A stretch of DNA of 64,000 nt, taken from Loxodes magnus (lineage: Eukaryota; Ciliophora; Karyorelictea; Loxodida; Loxodidae). Below, one piece after another: positions 52,003 through 63,946 of this stretch; within the stretch, counting starts at the first letter, position 1; each line of letters begins with the position of its first letter. The notes under the pieces were generated by a model. The model searched no databases, was not told the origin of the DNA, and saw nothing but the letters and a program-made list of their open reading frames with translations. Made by a program: the position numbers and the translations under genes. The stretch is taken from positions 186,001 to 250,000 of the forward strand of contig CAMPDV010000107.1 in NCBI GenBank assembly GCA_946699065.1. Reading direction: 5' to 3'.

Positions 52003-53122
52003 TTTGACTGAAATAGATTTTCAAGTAAATTAAAATAAGTGTCACTGAAATAGAATTTTAAGTAAATTTAAAATCTGTGTGACTGAAATAGAATTTTAAG
52101 TAAATTAAAATAAGTTTGACTGAAATAGAATTTTAAGTAAATTAAAATAAGTTTGACTGAAATAGAATTTCAAGTAAATTAAAATAAGTGTGACTGAAAT
52201 AGAATTTTGAGTAAATTAAAATAAGTTTGACTGAAATAGAATTTAAGTAAATTAAAATAAGTTTGACTGAATTAGAATTTTAAGTAAATTAAAATAAGTT
52301 TGACTGAAATAGAATTTTAAGTAAATTAAAATAAGTTTGACTGAAATAGAATTTTAAGTAAATTAAAATAAGTTTGACTGAAATAGAATTTTTAGAAAAT
52401 TAAAATAAGTTTGAATGAAATAGAATTTAAAGTAAATTAAAATAAGTTTGACTGAAATAGAAATTTAAGTAAATTATAATCAGTTTGACTGAAATAGAAT
52501 TTAAAGTAAATTAAAATCAGTTTGACTGAAATAGAATTTCAAGTAAATTAAAATAAGTTTGACTGAAATAAAATTTTAAGTAAATTATAATCGGTTTGAC
52601 TGAAATAGAATTTTTAGTAAATTAAAATTAGTTTGACTGAAATAGAAATTTAAGTAAATTATAATCAGTTTGACTGAAATAGAATTTAAAGTAAATTAAA
52701 ATCAGTTTGACTGAAATAGAATTTTTAGAAAATTAAAATCAGTTTGACTGAAATAGAATTTTTAGTAAATTAAAATAAGTTTGACTGAAATAGAATTTTA
52801 AGTAAATTAAAATAAGTTTGACTGAAATAGAAATTTAAGTAAATTATAATCAGTTTGACTGAAATAGAATTTTTAGTAAATTAAAATAAGTTTGACTGAA
52901 ATAGAATTTTAAGTAAATTAAAATAAGTTTGAATGAAATAGAATTTAAAGTAAATTAAAATATGTTTGACTGAAATAGAATTTTAAGTAAATTAAAATAA
53001 GTTTGACTGAAATAGAATTTTAAGTAAATTAAAATAAGTTTGACTGAAATTGAATTTTAAGTAAATTAAAATAAGTTTGACTGAAATAGAATTTTAAGTA
53101 AATTAAAATAAGTTTGACTGAA
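52003..53122 (+). repeat. Third copy of the GTGTCACTG-AAAATATGTTTG block, with a replaced internal patch
   Basis: Both flanks match 48900-50020 at a constant offset of 3,102-3,103 bp. About 52500-52800 instead carries tttcaag, gaaataaaa + attataatcggtttg and repeated attataatcag monomers of the kind seen after 54.7 kb. Total length is unchanged to within one base, so the patch replaced sequence without an insertion. Conversion-like transfer is the simplest reading. Confidence 0.78.
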
Positions 53123-53620
53123 ATAGAATTTTAAGTAAATTAAAATAAGTATGACTGAAATAAAATTTTAAGTAAATTAAAATAAGTTTGAATGAAATAG
53201 AATTTTAAGTAAATTAAAATAGGTGTGACTGAAATAGAATTTTAAGTAAATTAAAATAAGTGTGACTGAAATAGAATTTTAAGTAAATTAAAATAAGTTT
53301 GACTGAAATAGAATTTTAAGTAAATTAAAATAAGTTTGACTGAAATAGAATTTTAAGTAAATTAAAATAAGTTTGACTGAAATAGAATTTTAAGTAAATT
53401 AAAATAAGTTTGACTGAAATAGAATTTTAAGTAAATTAAAATAAGTTTGACTGAAATAGAATTTTAAGTAAATTAAAAAAAGTTTGACTGAAATAGAATT
53501 TTAAGTAAATTAAAATAAGTTTGACTGAAATAGAATTTTAAGTAAATTAAAAAAAGTATGACTGAAATAAAATTTTAAGTAAATTAAAATCAGTTTGACT
53601 AAAATAGAATTTTAATTAAA
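53090..53620 (+). repeat. About 530-bp block, copy 1 (partner 55606-56136)
   Basis: The order is gtatgactg + gaaataaaa, tttgaatg, aggtgtg (53221), gtgtg, a run of five plain aagtttg monomers, aaaaaaagtttg, plain, aaaaaaagtatg + gaaataaaa, and cagtttgactaaaatag. It recurs 2,516 bp downstream (68 x 37; aggtgtg at 55737). The long run of near-identical plain monomers is a likely slippage site. Confidence 0.82.
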
Positions 53621-55605
53621 TTAAAATAAGTATGATAGAAATAGAATTTTAAGTAAATTAAAATAAGTTTGACTGAAATAGAATTTTAAGTAAATTAAAA
53701 TAAGTATGATAGAATTAGAATTTTAAGTAAATTAAAATAAGTTTGACTGAAATAGAATTTTAAGTAAATTAAAATAAGTTTGACTGAAATAGAATTTTAA
53801 GTAAATTAAAATAAGTGTGACTTAAATAGAATTTTAAGTAAATTAAAAAAAGTATGACTGAAATAAAATTTTAAGTAAATTAAAATCAGTTTGACTGAAA
53901 TAGAATTTTAAGTAAATTAAAATAAGTTTGACTGAAATAGAATTTTAAGTAAATTAAAATAAGTGTGACTGAAATAGAATTTCAAGTAAATTAAATAAGT
54001 TTGATAGAAATAGAATTTACAGTAAATTAAAATAAGTATGATAGAAATAGAAATTTAAGTTAATTAAAAAAAGTATGACTGAAATAGAATTTTGAGTAAA
54101 TTAAAATAAGTTTGACTGAAATAGAATTTTAAGTAAATTAAAATAAGTGTGACTGAAATAGAATTTTAAGTAAATTAAAAAAAGTATGACTGAAATAGAA
54201 TTTTAAGTAAATTAAAATAAGTATGACTGAAATAAAATTTTGAGTAAATTAAAATAAGTTTGACTGAAATAGAATTTTAAGTAAATTAAATCAGTTTGAC
54301 TGAAATAGAATTTTGAGTAAATTAAAATAAGTTTGACTGAAATAGAATTTTAAGTAAATTAAATTAAGTATGATAGAAATAGAATTTTAAGTAAATTAAA
54401 ATAGGTGTGACTGAAATGGAATTTTAAGTAAATTAAAATAAGTGTGATTGAAATAGAATTTTAAGTAAATTAAAATAATTATGATAGAAATAGAATTTTA
54501 AGTAAATTAAAAATAAGTTTGACTGAAATAGAATTTTAAGTAAATTAAAAATAAGTTTGACTGAAATAGAATTTTAAGTAAATTAAAATCAGTTTGACTG
54601 AAATAGAATTTTAAGTAAATTAAAATAGGTGTGACTGAAATAGAATTTTAAGTAAATTAAAATAAGTTTGACTGAAATAGAATTTAAAGTAAATTAAAAT
54701 CAGTTTGACTGAAATAGAATTTCAAGTAAATTAAAATAAGTTTGACTGAAATAGAAATCTAAGTAAATTATAATCAGTTTGACTGAAATAGAATTTTTAG
54801 TAAATTAAAATTAGTTTGACTGAAATAGAATTTTAAGTAAATTAAAATAGGTGTGACTGAAATGGAATTTTAAGTAAATTAAAATAAGTGTGATTGAAAT
54901 AGAATTTTAAGTAAATTAAAATAAGTTTGACTGAAATAGAATTTTAAGTAAATTAAAATCAGTTTGACTGAAATAGAATTTTAAGTAAATTAAAATAGGT
55001 GTGACTGAAATAGAATTTTTAGAAAATTAAAATAAGTTTGACTGAAATAGAATTTTAAGTAAATTAAAATAAGTTTGACTGAAATAGAAATTTAAGTAAA
55101 TTATAATCAGTTTGACTGAAATAGAATTTTTAGTAAATTAAAATTAGTTTGACTGAAATAGAATTTAAAGTAAATTAAAATCAGTTTGACTGAAATAGAA
55201 TTTTAAGTAAATTAAAATAAGTTTGACTGAAATAGAATTTAAAGTAAATTAAAATAGGTGTGACTGAAATAGAATTTTTAGAAAATTAAAATAAGTTTGA
55301 CTGAAATAGAATTTTAAGTAAATTAAAATAAGTTTGACTGAAATAGAAATTTAAGTAAATTATAATCAGTTTGACTGAAATAGAATTTTTAGTAAATTAA
55401 AATTAGTTTGACTGAAATAGAATTTAAAGTAAATTAAAATCAGTTTGACTGAAATAGAATTTTAAGTAAATTATAATCGGTTTGACTGAAATAGAATTTT
55501 TAGTAAATTAAAATTAGTTTGACTGAAATAGAATTTTAAGTAAATTAAAATAGGTGTGACTGAAATGGAATTTTAAGTAAATTAAAATAAGTGTGATTGA
55601 AATAG

Positions 55606-56136
55606 AATTTTAAGTAAATTAAAATAAGTTTGACTGAAATAGAATTTTAAGTAAATTAAAATAAGTATGACTGAAATAAAATTTTAAGTAAATTAAAATA
55701 AGTTTGAATGAAATAGAATTTTAAGTAAATTAAAATAGGTGTGACTGAAATAGAATTTTAAGTAAATTAAAATAAGTGTGACTGAAATAGAATTTTAAGT
55801 AAATTAAAATAAGTTTGACTGAAATAGAATTTTAAGTAAATTAAAATAAGTTTGACTGAAATAGAATTTTAAGTAAATTAAAATAAGTTTGACTGAAATA
55901 GAATTTTAAGTAAATTAAAATAAGTTTGACTGAAATAGAATTTTAAGTAAATTAAAATAAGTTTGACTGAAATAGAATTTTAAGTAAATTAAAAAAAGTT
56001 TGACTGAAATAGAATTTTAAGTAAATTAAAATAAGTTTGACTGAAATAGAATTTTAAGTAAATTAAAAAAAGTATGACTGAAATAAAATTTTAAGTAAAT
56101 TAAAATCAGTTTGACTAAAATAGAATTTTAAGTAAA
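55606..56136 (+). repeat. About 530-bp block, copy 2 (partner 53090-53620)
   Basis: This has the same order as 53090-53620 at an exact offset of 2,516 bp. Copy 1 ends in ttttaattaaatt + gtatgatag, this copy in ttttaag + gtgtgattg. Confidence 0.82.
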
Positions 56137-56294
56137 TTAAAATAAGTGTGATTGAAATAGAATTTTAAGTAAATTAAAAAAAGTATGACTGAAATAAAAT
56201 TTTAAGTAAATTAAAATAAGTTTGACTGAAATAGAATTTTAAGTAAATTAAAATAAGTTTGACTGAAATAGAATTTTAAGTAAATTAAAATAAG

Positions 56295-57260
56295 TTTGAC
56301 TGAAATAGAAATTTAAGTAAATTATAATCAGTTTGACTGAAATAGAATTTTTAGTAAATTAAAATTAGTTTGACTGAAATAGAATTTAAAGTAAATTAAA
56401 ATCAGTTTGACTGAAATAGAATTTTAAGTAAATTAAAATCAGTTTGACTGAAATAGAATTTCAAGTAAATTAAAATAAGTTTGACTGAAATAGAAATTTA
56501 AGTAAATTATAATCAGTTTGACTGAAATAGAATTTTTAGTAAATTAAAATTAGTTTGACTGAAATAGAATTTAAAGTAAATTAAAATCAGTTTGACTGAA
56601 ATAGAATTTCAAGTAAATTAAAATAAGTTTGACTGAAATAGAAATTTAAGTAAATTATAATCAGTTTGACTGAAATAGAATTTTTAGTAAATTAAAATAA
56701 GTTTGACTGAAATAGAATTTAAAGTAAATTAAAATAAGTATGACTAAATAAAATTTTAAGTAAATTAAAATCAGTTTGACTGAAATAGAATTTTAAGTAA
56801 ATTAAAATAAGTTTGACTGAAATAGAAATTTAAGTAAATTATAATCAGTTTGACTGAAATAGAATTTTTAGTAAATTAAAATAAGTTTGACTGAAATAGA
56901 ATTTAAAGTAAATTAAAATCAGTTTGACTGAAATAGAATTTTAAGTAAATTAAAATAAGTTTGACTGAAATAGAATTTCAAGTAAATTAAAATAAGTTTG
57001 ACTGAAATAGAAATTTAAGTAAATTATAATCAGTTTGACTGAAATAGAATTTTTAGTAAATTAAAATTAGTTTGACTGAAATAGAATTTAAAGTAAATTA
57101 AAATCAGTTTGACTGAAATAGAATTTTTAGAAAATTAAAATAAGTTTGACTGAAATAGAATTTAAAGTAAATTAAAATCAGTTTGACTGAAATAGAATTT
57201 CAAGTAAATTAAAATAAGTTTGACTGAAATAGAAATTTAAGTAAATTATAATCAGTTTGA
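56295..57260 (+). repeat. 4-5-monomer (148/185-bp) cassettes
   Basis: The cassette order is attataat, then cagtttg + tttttag, then tagtttg + tttaaag, then cagtttg + tttcaag, then back to attataat. The C of attataatcag lies at 56329, 56514, 56662, 56846, 57031 and 57253, with steps of 185, 148, 184, 185 and 222 bp (5, 4, 5 minus one base, 5 and 6 monomers). The same spacing is copied in the second 3,848-bp unit (60177, 60362, 60510), and a 148-bp step recurs at 58103-58251. Confidence 0.85.
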
Positions 57261-57319
57261 CTGAAATAGAATTTTTAGTAAATTAAAATTAGTTTGACTG
57301 AAATAGAATTTTAAGTAAA

Positions 57320-57400
57320 TTAAAATAGGTGTGACTGAAATGGAATTTTAAGTAAATTAAAATAAGTGTGATTGAAATAGAATTTTAAGTAAATTAAAAT
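57320..57400 (+). repeat. Linked dimer AGGTGTG...AAATGGAATT + GTGTGATTG
   Basis: A monomer starting aggtgtgactg with gaaatggaatt is followed by one with gtgtgattgaaatag. The pair occurs at 54417, 54863, 55566, 57341, 59747, 61189 and 63631 (position of tgg). Earlier in the window gaaatggaatt appears without gattg (25393, near 26388, near 26461, near 41605, near 48650). The gattg partner was therefore joined later and the dimer then spread, a relative-age clue inferred from distribution. Confidence 0.75.
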
Positions 57401-60097
57401 AAGTTTGACTGAAATAGAATTTTAAGTAAATTAAAATCAGTTTGACTGAAATAGAATTTTAAGTAAATTAAAATAGGTGTGACTGAAATAGAATTTTAAG
57501 ACATTAAAATAAGTTTGACTGAAATAGAATTTAAAGTAAATTAAAATAAGTTTGACTGAAATAGAATTTTAAGTAAATTAAAATAAGTTTGACTGAAATA
57601 GAAATTTAAGTAAATTATAATAAGTTTGACTGAAATAGAATTTAAAGTAAATTAAAATAAGTTTGACTGAAATAGAATTTAAAGTAAATTAAAATCAGTT
57701 TGAATGAAATAGAATTTTTAGAAAATTAAAATCAGTTTGACTGAAATAGAATTTTGAGTAAATTAAAATAAGTTTGACTGAAATAGAATTTTAAGTAAAT
57801 TAAAATAAGTTTGACTGAAATAGAAATTTAAGTAAATTAAAATAAGTTTGACTGAAATAGAATTTTAAGTAAATTAAAATAAGTTTGACTGAAATAGAAT
57901 TTTAAGTAAATTAAAATAAGTTTGACTGAAATAGAATTTTAAGTAAATTAAAATAAGTTTGACTGAAATAGAATTTTAAGTAAATTAAAATAAGTTTGAC
58001 TGAAATAGAATTTTAAGTAAATTAAAATAAGTTTGACTGAAATAGAATTTCAAGTAAATTAAAATAAGTTTGACTGAAATAGAAATTTAAGTAAATTATA
58101 ATCAGTTTGACTGAAATAGAATTTTTAGTAAATTAAAATTAGTTTGACTGAAATAGAATTTAAAGTAAATTAAAATCAGTTTGACTGAAATAGAATTTCA
58201 AGTAAATTAAAATAAGTTTGACTGAAATAGAAATCTAAGTAAATTATAATCAGTTTGACTGAAATAGAATTTTTAGTAAATTAAAATTAGTTTGACTGAA
58301 ATAGAATTTTAAGTAAATTAAAATAGGTGTGACTGAAATAGAATTTTTAGAAAATTAAAATAAGTTTGAATGAAATAGAATTTAAAGTAAATTAAAATAA
58401 GTTTGACTGAAATAGAATTTTAAGTAAATTAAAATAAGTATGACTAAATAAAATTTTAAGTAAATTAAAATCAGTTTGACTGAAATAGAATTTTGAGTAA
58501 ATTAAAATAAGTTTGACTGAAATAGAATTTTTAGAAAATTAAAATTAGTTTGACTGAAATAGAATTTAAAGTAAATTAAAATAAGTTTGACTGAAATAGA
58601 ATTTTAAGTAAATTAAAATAAGTATGACTGAAATAAAATTTTAAGTAAATTAAAATAAGTTTGAATGAAATAGAATTATAAGTAAATTTAAAATCAATTT
58701 GACTGAAATAGAATTTTAAGTAAATTAAAATAAGTATGACTGAAATAAAATTTTAAGTAAATTAAAATAAGTTTGACTGAAATAGAATTTTAAGTAAATT
58801 AAAATAAGTTTGACTGAAATAGAATTTTAAGTAAATTAAAATAAGTTTGAATGAAATAGAATTATAAGTAAATTTAAAATCAATTTGACTGAAATAGAAT
58901 TTTAAGTAAATTAAAAAAAGTATGACTGAAATAGAATTTAAAGTAAATTAAAATCAGTTTGAATGAAATAGAATTTTTAGAAAATTAAAATAAGTTTGAC
59001 TGAAATAGAAATTTAAGTAAATTATAATCAGTTTGACTGAAATAGAATTTTTAGTAAATTAAAATTAGTTTGACTGAAATAGAATTTAAAGTAAATTAAA
59101 ATCAGTTTGACTGAAATAGAATTTTAAGTAAATTAAAATAAGTTTGACTGAAATAGAATTTTTAGAAAATTAAAATAAGTTTGACTGAAATAGAATTTTA
59201 AGTAAATTAAAATAAGTTTGACTGAAATAGAATTTTTAGTAAATTAAAATTAGTTTGACTGAAATAGAATTTAAAGTAAATTAAAATCAGTTTGACTGAA
59301 ATAGAATTTCAAGTAAATTAAAATAAGTTTGACTGAAATAGAAATTTAAGTAAATTATAATCAGTTTGACTGAAATAGAATTTTAAGTAAATTAAAATAA
59401 GTTTGAATGAAATAGAATTATAAGTAAATTTAAAATCAATTTGACTGAAATAGAATTTTAAGTAAATTAAAATCAGTTTGACTGAAATAGAATTTCAAGT
59501 AAATTAAAATAAGTTTGACTGAAATAGAATTATAAGTAAATTAAAATAAGTTTGACTGAAATAGAATTTAAAGTAAATTAAAATCAGTTTGACTGAAATA
59601 GAATTTCAAGTAAATTAAAATAAGTTTGACTGAAATAGAAATTTAAGTAAATTATAATCAGTTTGACTGAAATAGAATTTTTAGTAAATTAAAATTAGTT
59701 TGACTGAAATAGAATTTTAAGTAAATTAAAATAGGTGTGACTGAAATGGAATTTTAAGTAAATTAAAATAAGTGTGATTGAAATAGAATTTTAAGTAAAT
59801 TAAAATAAGTTTGACTGAAATAGAATTTTAAGTAAATTAAAATAAGTTTGACTGAAATAGAATTTAAAGTAAATTAAAATAAGTTTGACTGAAATAGAAT
59901 TTTAAGTAAATTAAAATAAGTTTGACTGAAATAGAAATTTAAGTAAATTATAATCAGTTTGACTGAAATAGAATTTTTAGTAAATTAAAATTAGTTTGAC
60001 TGAAATAGAATTTAAAGTAAATTAAAATCAGTTTGACTGAAATAGAATTTTAAGTAAATTAAAATCAGTTTGACTGAAATAGAATTTCAAGTAAATT

Positions 60098-63000
60098 AAA
60101 ATAAGTTTGACTGAAATAGAATTTTAAGTAAATTAAAATAAGTTTGACTGAAATAGAAATTTAAGTAAATTATAATCAGTTTGACTGAAATAGAATTTTT
60201 AGTAAATTAAAATTAGTTTGACTGAAATAGAATTTAAAGTAAATTAAAATCAGTTTGACTGAAATAGAATTTTAAGTAAATTAAAATCAGTTTGACTGAA
60301 ATAGAATTTCAAGTAAATTAAAATAAGTTTGACTGAAATAGAAATTTAAGTAAATTATAATCAGTTTGACTGAAATAGAATTTTTAGTAAATTAAAATTA
60401 GTTTGACTGAAATAGAATTTAAAGTAAATTAAAATCAGTTTGACTGAAATAGAATTTCAAGTAAATTAAAATAAGTTTGACTGAAATAGAAATTTAAGTA
60501 AATTATAATCAGTTTGACTGAAATAGAATTTTTAGTAAATTAAAATAAGTTTGACTGAAATAGAATTTAAAGTAAATTAAAATAAGTATGACTAAATAAA
60601 ATTTTAAGTAAATTAAAATCAGTTTGACTGAAATAGAATTTTAAGTAAATTAAAATAAGTTTGACTGAAATAGAAATTTAAGTAAATTATAATCAGTTTG
60701 ACTGAAATAGAATTTTTAGTAAATTAAAATAAGTTTGACTGAAATAGAATTTAAAGTAAATTAAAATCAGTTTGACTGAAATAGAATTTTAAGTAAATTA
60801 AAATAAGTTTGACTGAAATAGAATTTCAAGTAAATTAAAATAAGTTTGACTGAAATAGAAATTTAAGTAAATTATAATCAGTTTGACTGAAATAGAATTT
60901 TTAGTAAATTAAAATTAGTTTGACTGAAATAGAATTTAAAGTAAATTAAAATCAGTTTGACTGAAATAGAATTTTTAGAAAATTAAAATAAGTTTGACTG
61001 AAATAGAATTTAAAGTAAATTAAAATCAGTTTGACTGAAATAGAATTTCAAGTAAATTAAAATAAGTTTGACTGAAATAGAAATTTAAGTAAATTATAAT
61101 CAGTTTGACTGAAATAGAATTTTTAGTAAATTAAAATTAGTTTGACTGAAATAGAATTTTAAGTAAATTAAAATAGGTGTGACTGAAATGGAATTTTAAG
61201 TAAATTAAAATAAGTGTGATTGAAATAGAATTTTAAGTAAATTAAAATAAGTTTGACTGAAATAGAATTTTAAGTAAATTAAAATCAGTTTGACTGAAAT
61301 AGAATTTTAAGTAAATTAAAATAGGTGTGACTGAAATAGAATTTTAAGACATTAAAATAAGTTTGACTGAAATAGAATTTAAAGTAAATTAAAATAAGTT
61401 TGACTGAAATAGAATTTTAAGTAAATTAAAATAAGTTTGACTGAAATAGAAATTTAAGTAAATTATAATAAGTTTGACTGAAATAGAATTTAAAGTAAAT
61501 TAAAATTAGTTTGACTGAAATAGAATTTAAAGTAAATTAAAATCAGTTTGAATGAAATAGAATTTTTAGAAAATTAAAATCAGTTTGACTGAAATAGAAT
61601 TTTGAGTAAATTAAAATAAGTTTGACTGAAATAGAATTTTAAGTAAATTAAAATAAGTTTGACTGAAATAGAAATTTAAGTAAATTAAAATAAGTTTGAC
61701 TGAAATAGAATTTTAAGTAAATTAAAATAAGTTTGACTGAAATAGAATTTTAAGTAAATTAAAATAAGTTTGACTGAAATAGAATTTTAAGTAAATTAAA
61801 ATAAGTTTGACTGAAATAGAATTTTAAGTAAATTAAAATAAGTTTGACTGAAATAGAATTTTAAGTAAATTAAAATAAGTTTGACTGAAATAGAATTTTT
61901 AGAAAATTAAAATAAGTTTGACTGAAATAGAATTTTAAGTAAATTAAAATAAGTTTGACTGAAATAGAATTTTTAGTAAATTAAAATTAGTTTGACTGAA
62001 ATAGAATTTAAAGTAAATTAAAATCAGTTTGACTGAAATAGAATTTCAAGTAAATTAAAATAAGTTTGACTGAAATAGAAATCTAAGTAAATTATAATCA
62101 GTTTGACTGAAATAGAATTTTTAGTAAATTAAAATTAGTTTGACTGAAATAGAATTTTAAGTAAATTAAAATAGGTGTGACTGAAATAGAATTTTAGAAA
62201 ATTAAAATAAGTTTGAATGAAATAGAATTTAAAGTAAATTAAAATAAGTTTGACTGAAATAGAATTTTAAGTAAATTAAAATAAGTATGACTAAATAAAA
62301 TTTTAAGTAAATTAAAATCAGTTTGACTGAAATAGAATTTTGAGTAAATTAAAATAAGTTTGACTGAAATAGAATTTTTAGAAAATTAAAATTAGTTTGA
62401 CTGAAATAGAATTTAAAGTAAATTAAAATAAGTTTGACTGAAATAGAATTTTAAGTAAATTAAAATAAGTATGACTGAAATAAAATTTTAAGTAAATTAA
62501 AATAAGTTTGAATGAAATAGAATTATAAGTAAATTTAAAATCAATTTGACTGAAATAGAATTTTAAGTAAATTAAAATAAGTATGACTGAAATAAAATTT
62601 TAAGTAAATTAAAATAAGTTTGACTGAAATAGAATTTTAAGTAAATTAAAATAAGTTTGACTGAAATAGAATTTTAAGTAAATTAAAATAAGTTTGAATG
62701 AAATAGAATTATAAGTAAATTTAAAATCAATTTGACTGAAATAGAATTTTAAGTAAATTAAAAAAAGTATGACTGAAATAAAATTTTAAGTAAATTAAAA
62801 TAAGTTTGACTGAAATAGAATTTTAAGTAAATTAAAATAAGTTTGACTGAAATAGAAATTTAAGTAAATTATAATCAGTTTGACTGAAATAGAATTTTTA
62901 GTAAATTAAAATTAGTTTGACTGAAATAGAATTTAAAGTAAATTAAAATCAGTTTGACTGAAATAGAATTTTAAGTAAATTAAAATAAGTTTGACTGAAA

Positions 63001-63946
63001 TAGAATTTTTAGAAAATTAAAATAAGTTTGACTGAAATAGAATTTTAAGTAAATTAAAATAAGTTTGACTGAAATAGAATTTTTAGTAAATTAAAATTAG
63101 TTTGACTGAAATAGAATTTAAAGTAAATTAAAATCAGTTTGACTGAAATAGAATTTCAAGTAAATTAAAATAAGTTTGACTGAAATAGAAATTTAAGTAA
63201 ATTATAATCAGTTTGACTGAAATAGAATTTTAAGTAAATTAAAATCAGTTTGACTGAAATAGAATTTTAAGTAAATTAAAATAAGTTTGAATGAAATAGA
63301 ATTATAAGTAAATTTAAAATCAATTTGACTGAAATAGAATTTTAAGTAAATTAAAATCAGTTTGACTGAAATAGAATTTCAAGTAAATTAAAATAAGTTT
63401 GACTGAAATAGAATTATAAGTAAATTAAAATAAGTTTGACTGAAATAGAATTTAAAGTAAATTAAAATCAGTTTGACTGAAATAGAATTTCAAGTAAATT
63501 AAAATAAGTTTGACTGAAATAGAAATTTAAGTAAATTATAATCAGTTTGACTGAAATAGAATTTTTAGTAAATTAAAATTAGTTTGACTGAAATAGAATT
63601 TTAAGTAAATTAAAATAGGTGTGACTGAAATGGAATTTTAAGTAAATTAAAATAAGTGTGATTGAAATAGAATTTTAAGTAAATTAAAATGAGTTTGACT
63701 GAAATAGAATTTTAAGTAAATTAAAATAAGTTTGACTGAAATAGAATTTAAAGTAAATTAAAATAGGTGTGACTGAAATAGAATTTTAAGTAAATTAAAA
63801 TAAGTTTGACTGAAATAGAATTTAAAGTAAATTAAAATCAGTTTGACTGAAATAGAATTTTAAGTAAATTAAAATAAGTTTGACTGAAATAGAAATTTAA
63901 GTAAATTATAATAAGTTTGACTGAAATAGAATTTAAAGTAAATTAA
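60098..63946 (+). repeat. 3,848-bp higher-order unit, copy 2, directly following copy 1
   Basis: Landmarks lie at 60177, 60589, 61189, 61349, 62288, 62542, 63321 and 63631. It differs from copy 1 in two clear ways. About 62765-62840 has gaaataaaa + plain monomers where copy 1 (about 58925-58990) has tttaaag + tttgaatg/tttttag, the same length. An extra cagtttg monomer near 63240-63276 moves later landmarks by exactly 37 bp. After about 63690 the match to copy 1 becomes loose, and the last 120 bp of the window match 61441-61560 instead. Confidence 0.9.

Larger units (their letters stand above)
29200..54299 (+). repeat. Array domain 3: interleaved kilobase-scale duplications, ATTATAATCAG linked pair appears
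   Basis: The linked pair of a gaaatttaag...attataat monomer followed by a cagtttgactgaaatagaatttttag monomer first appears near 29240 and becomes common after 38 kb. Monomers with attgaaatcag are frequent from 31.4 to about 39.5 kb. Monomers with aagttaattaaaaaaag occur from 31,351, 33,529, 36,850, 38,440, 39,437, 42,870 and 47,336. Several long blocks are duplicated within this domain and listed separately. No non-satellite sequence was seen. Confidence 0.78.
56250..60097 (+). repeat. 3,848-bp (104-monomer) higher-order unit, copy 1
   Basis: Landmarks are attataatcag (56329), gtatgactaaataaaa (56741), aaatggaatt (57341), the 36-bp ttttaagacattaaaat monomer (57501), a second gtatgactaaataaaa (58441), gaattataag + aaatttaaaatcaatttg (58695 and 59437) and a last aaatggaatt (59747). 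They recur 3,847-3,848 bp downstream, and 3,884 bp after a one-monomer indel. 3,848 is exactly 104 x 37. Internal 4-5-mer cassettes make this a nested structure. Confidence 0.92.

Noticed and set aside
57480..57520. Possible insertion or attachment site at ttttaagacattaaaat
   Set aside because: It is a 36-bp monomer with a small substitution/deletion, and the same form recurs at 61349 as part of the 3,848-bp duplication. There is no inserted DNA or target-site duplication.
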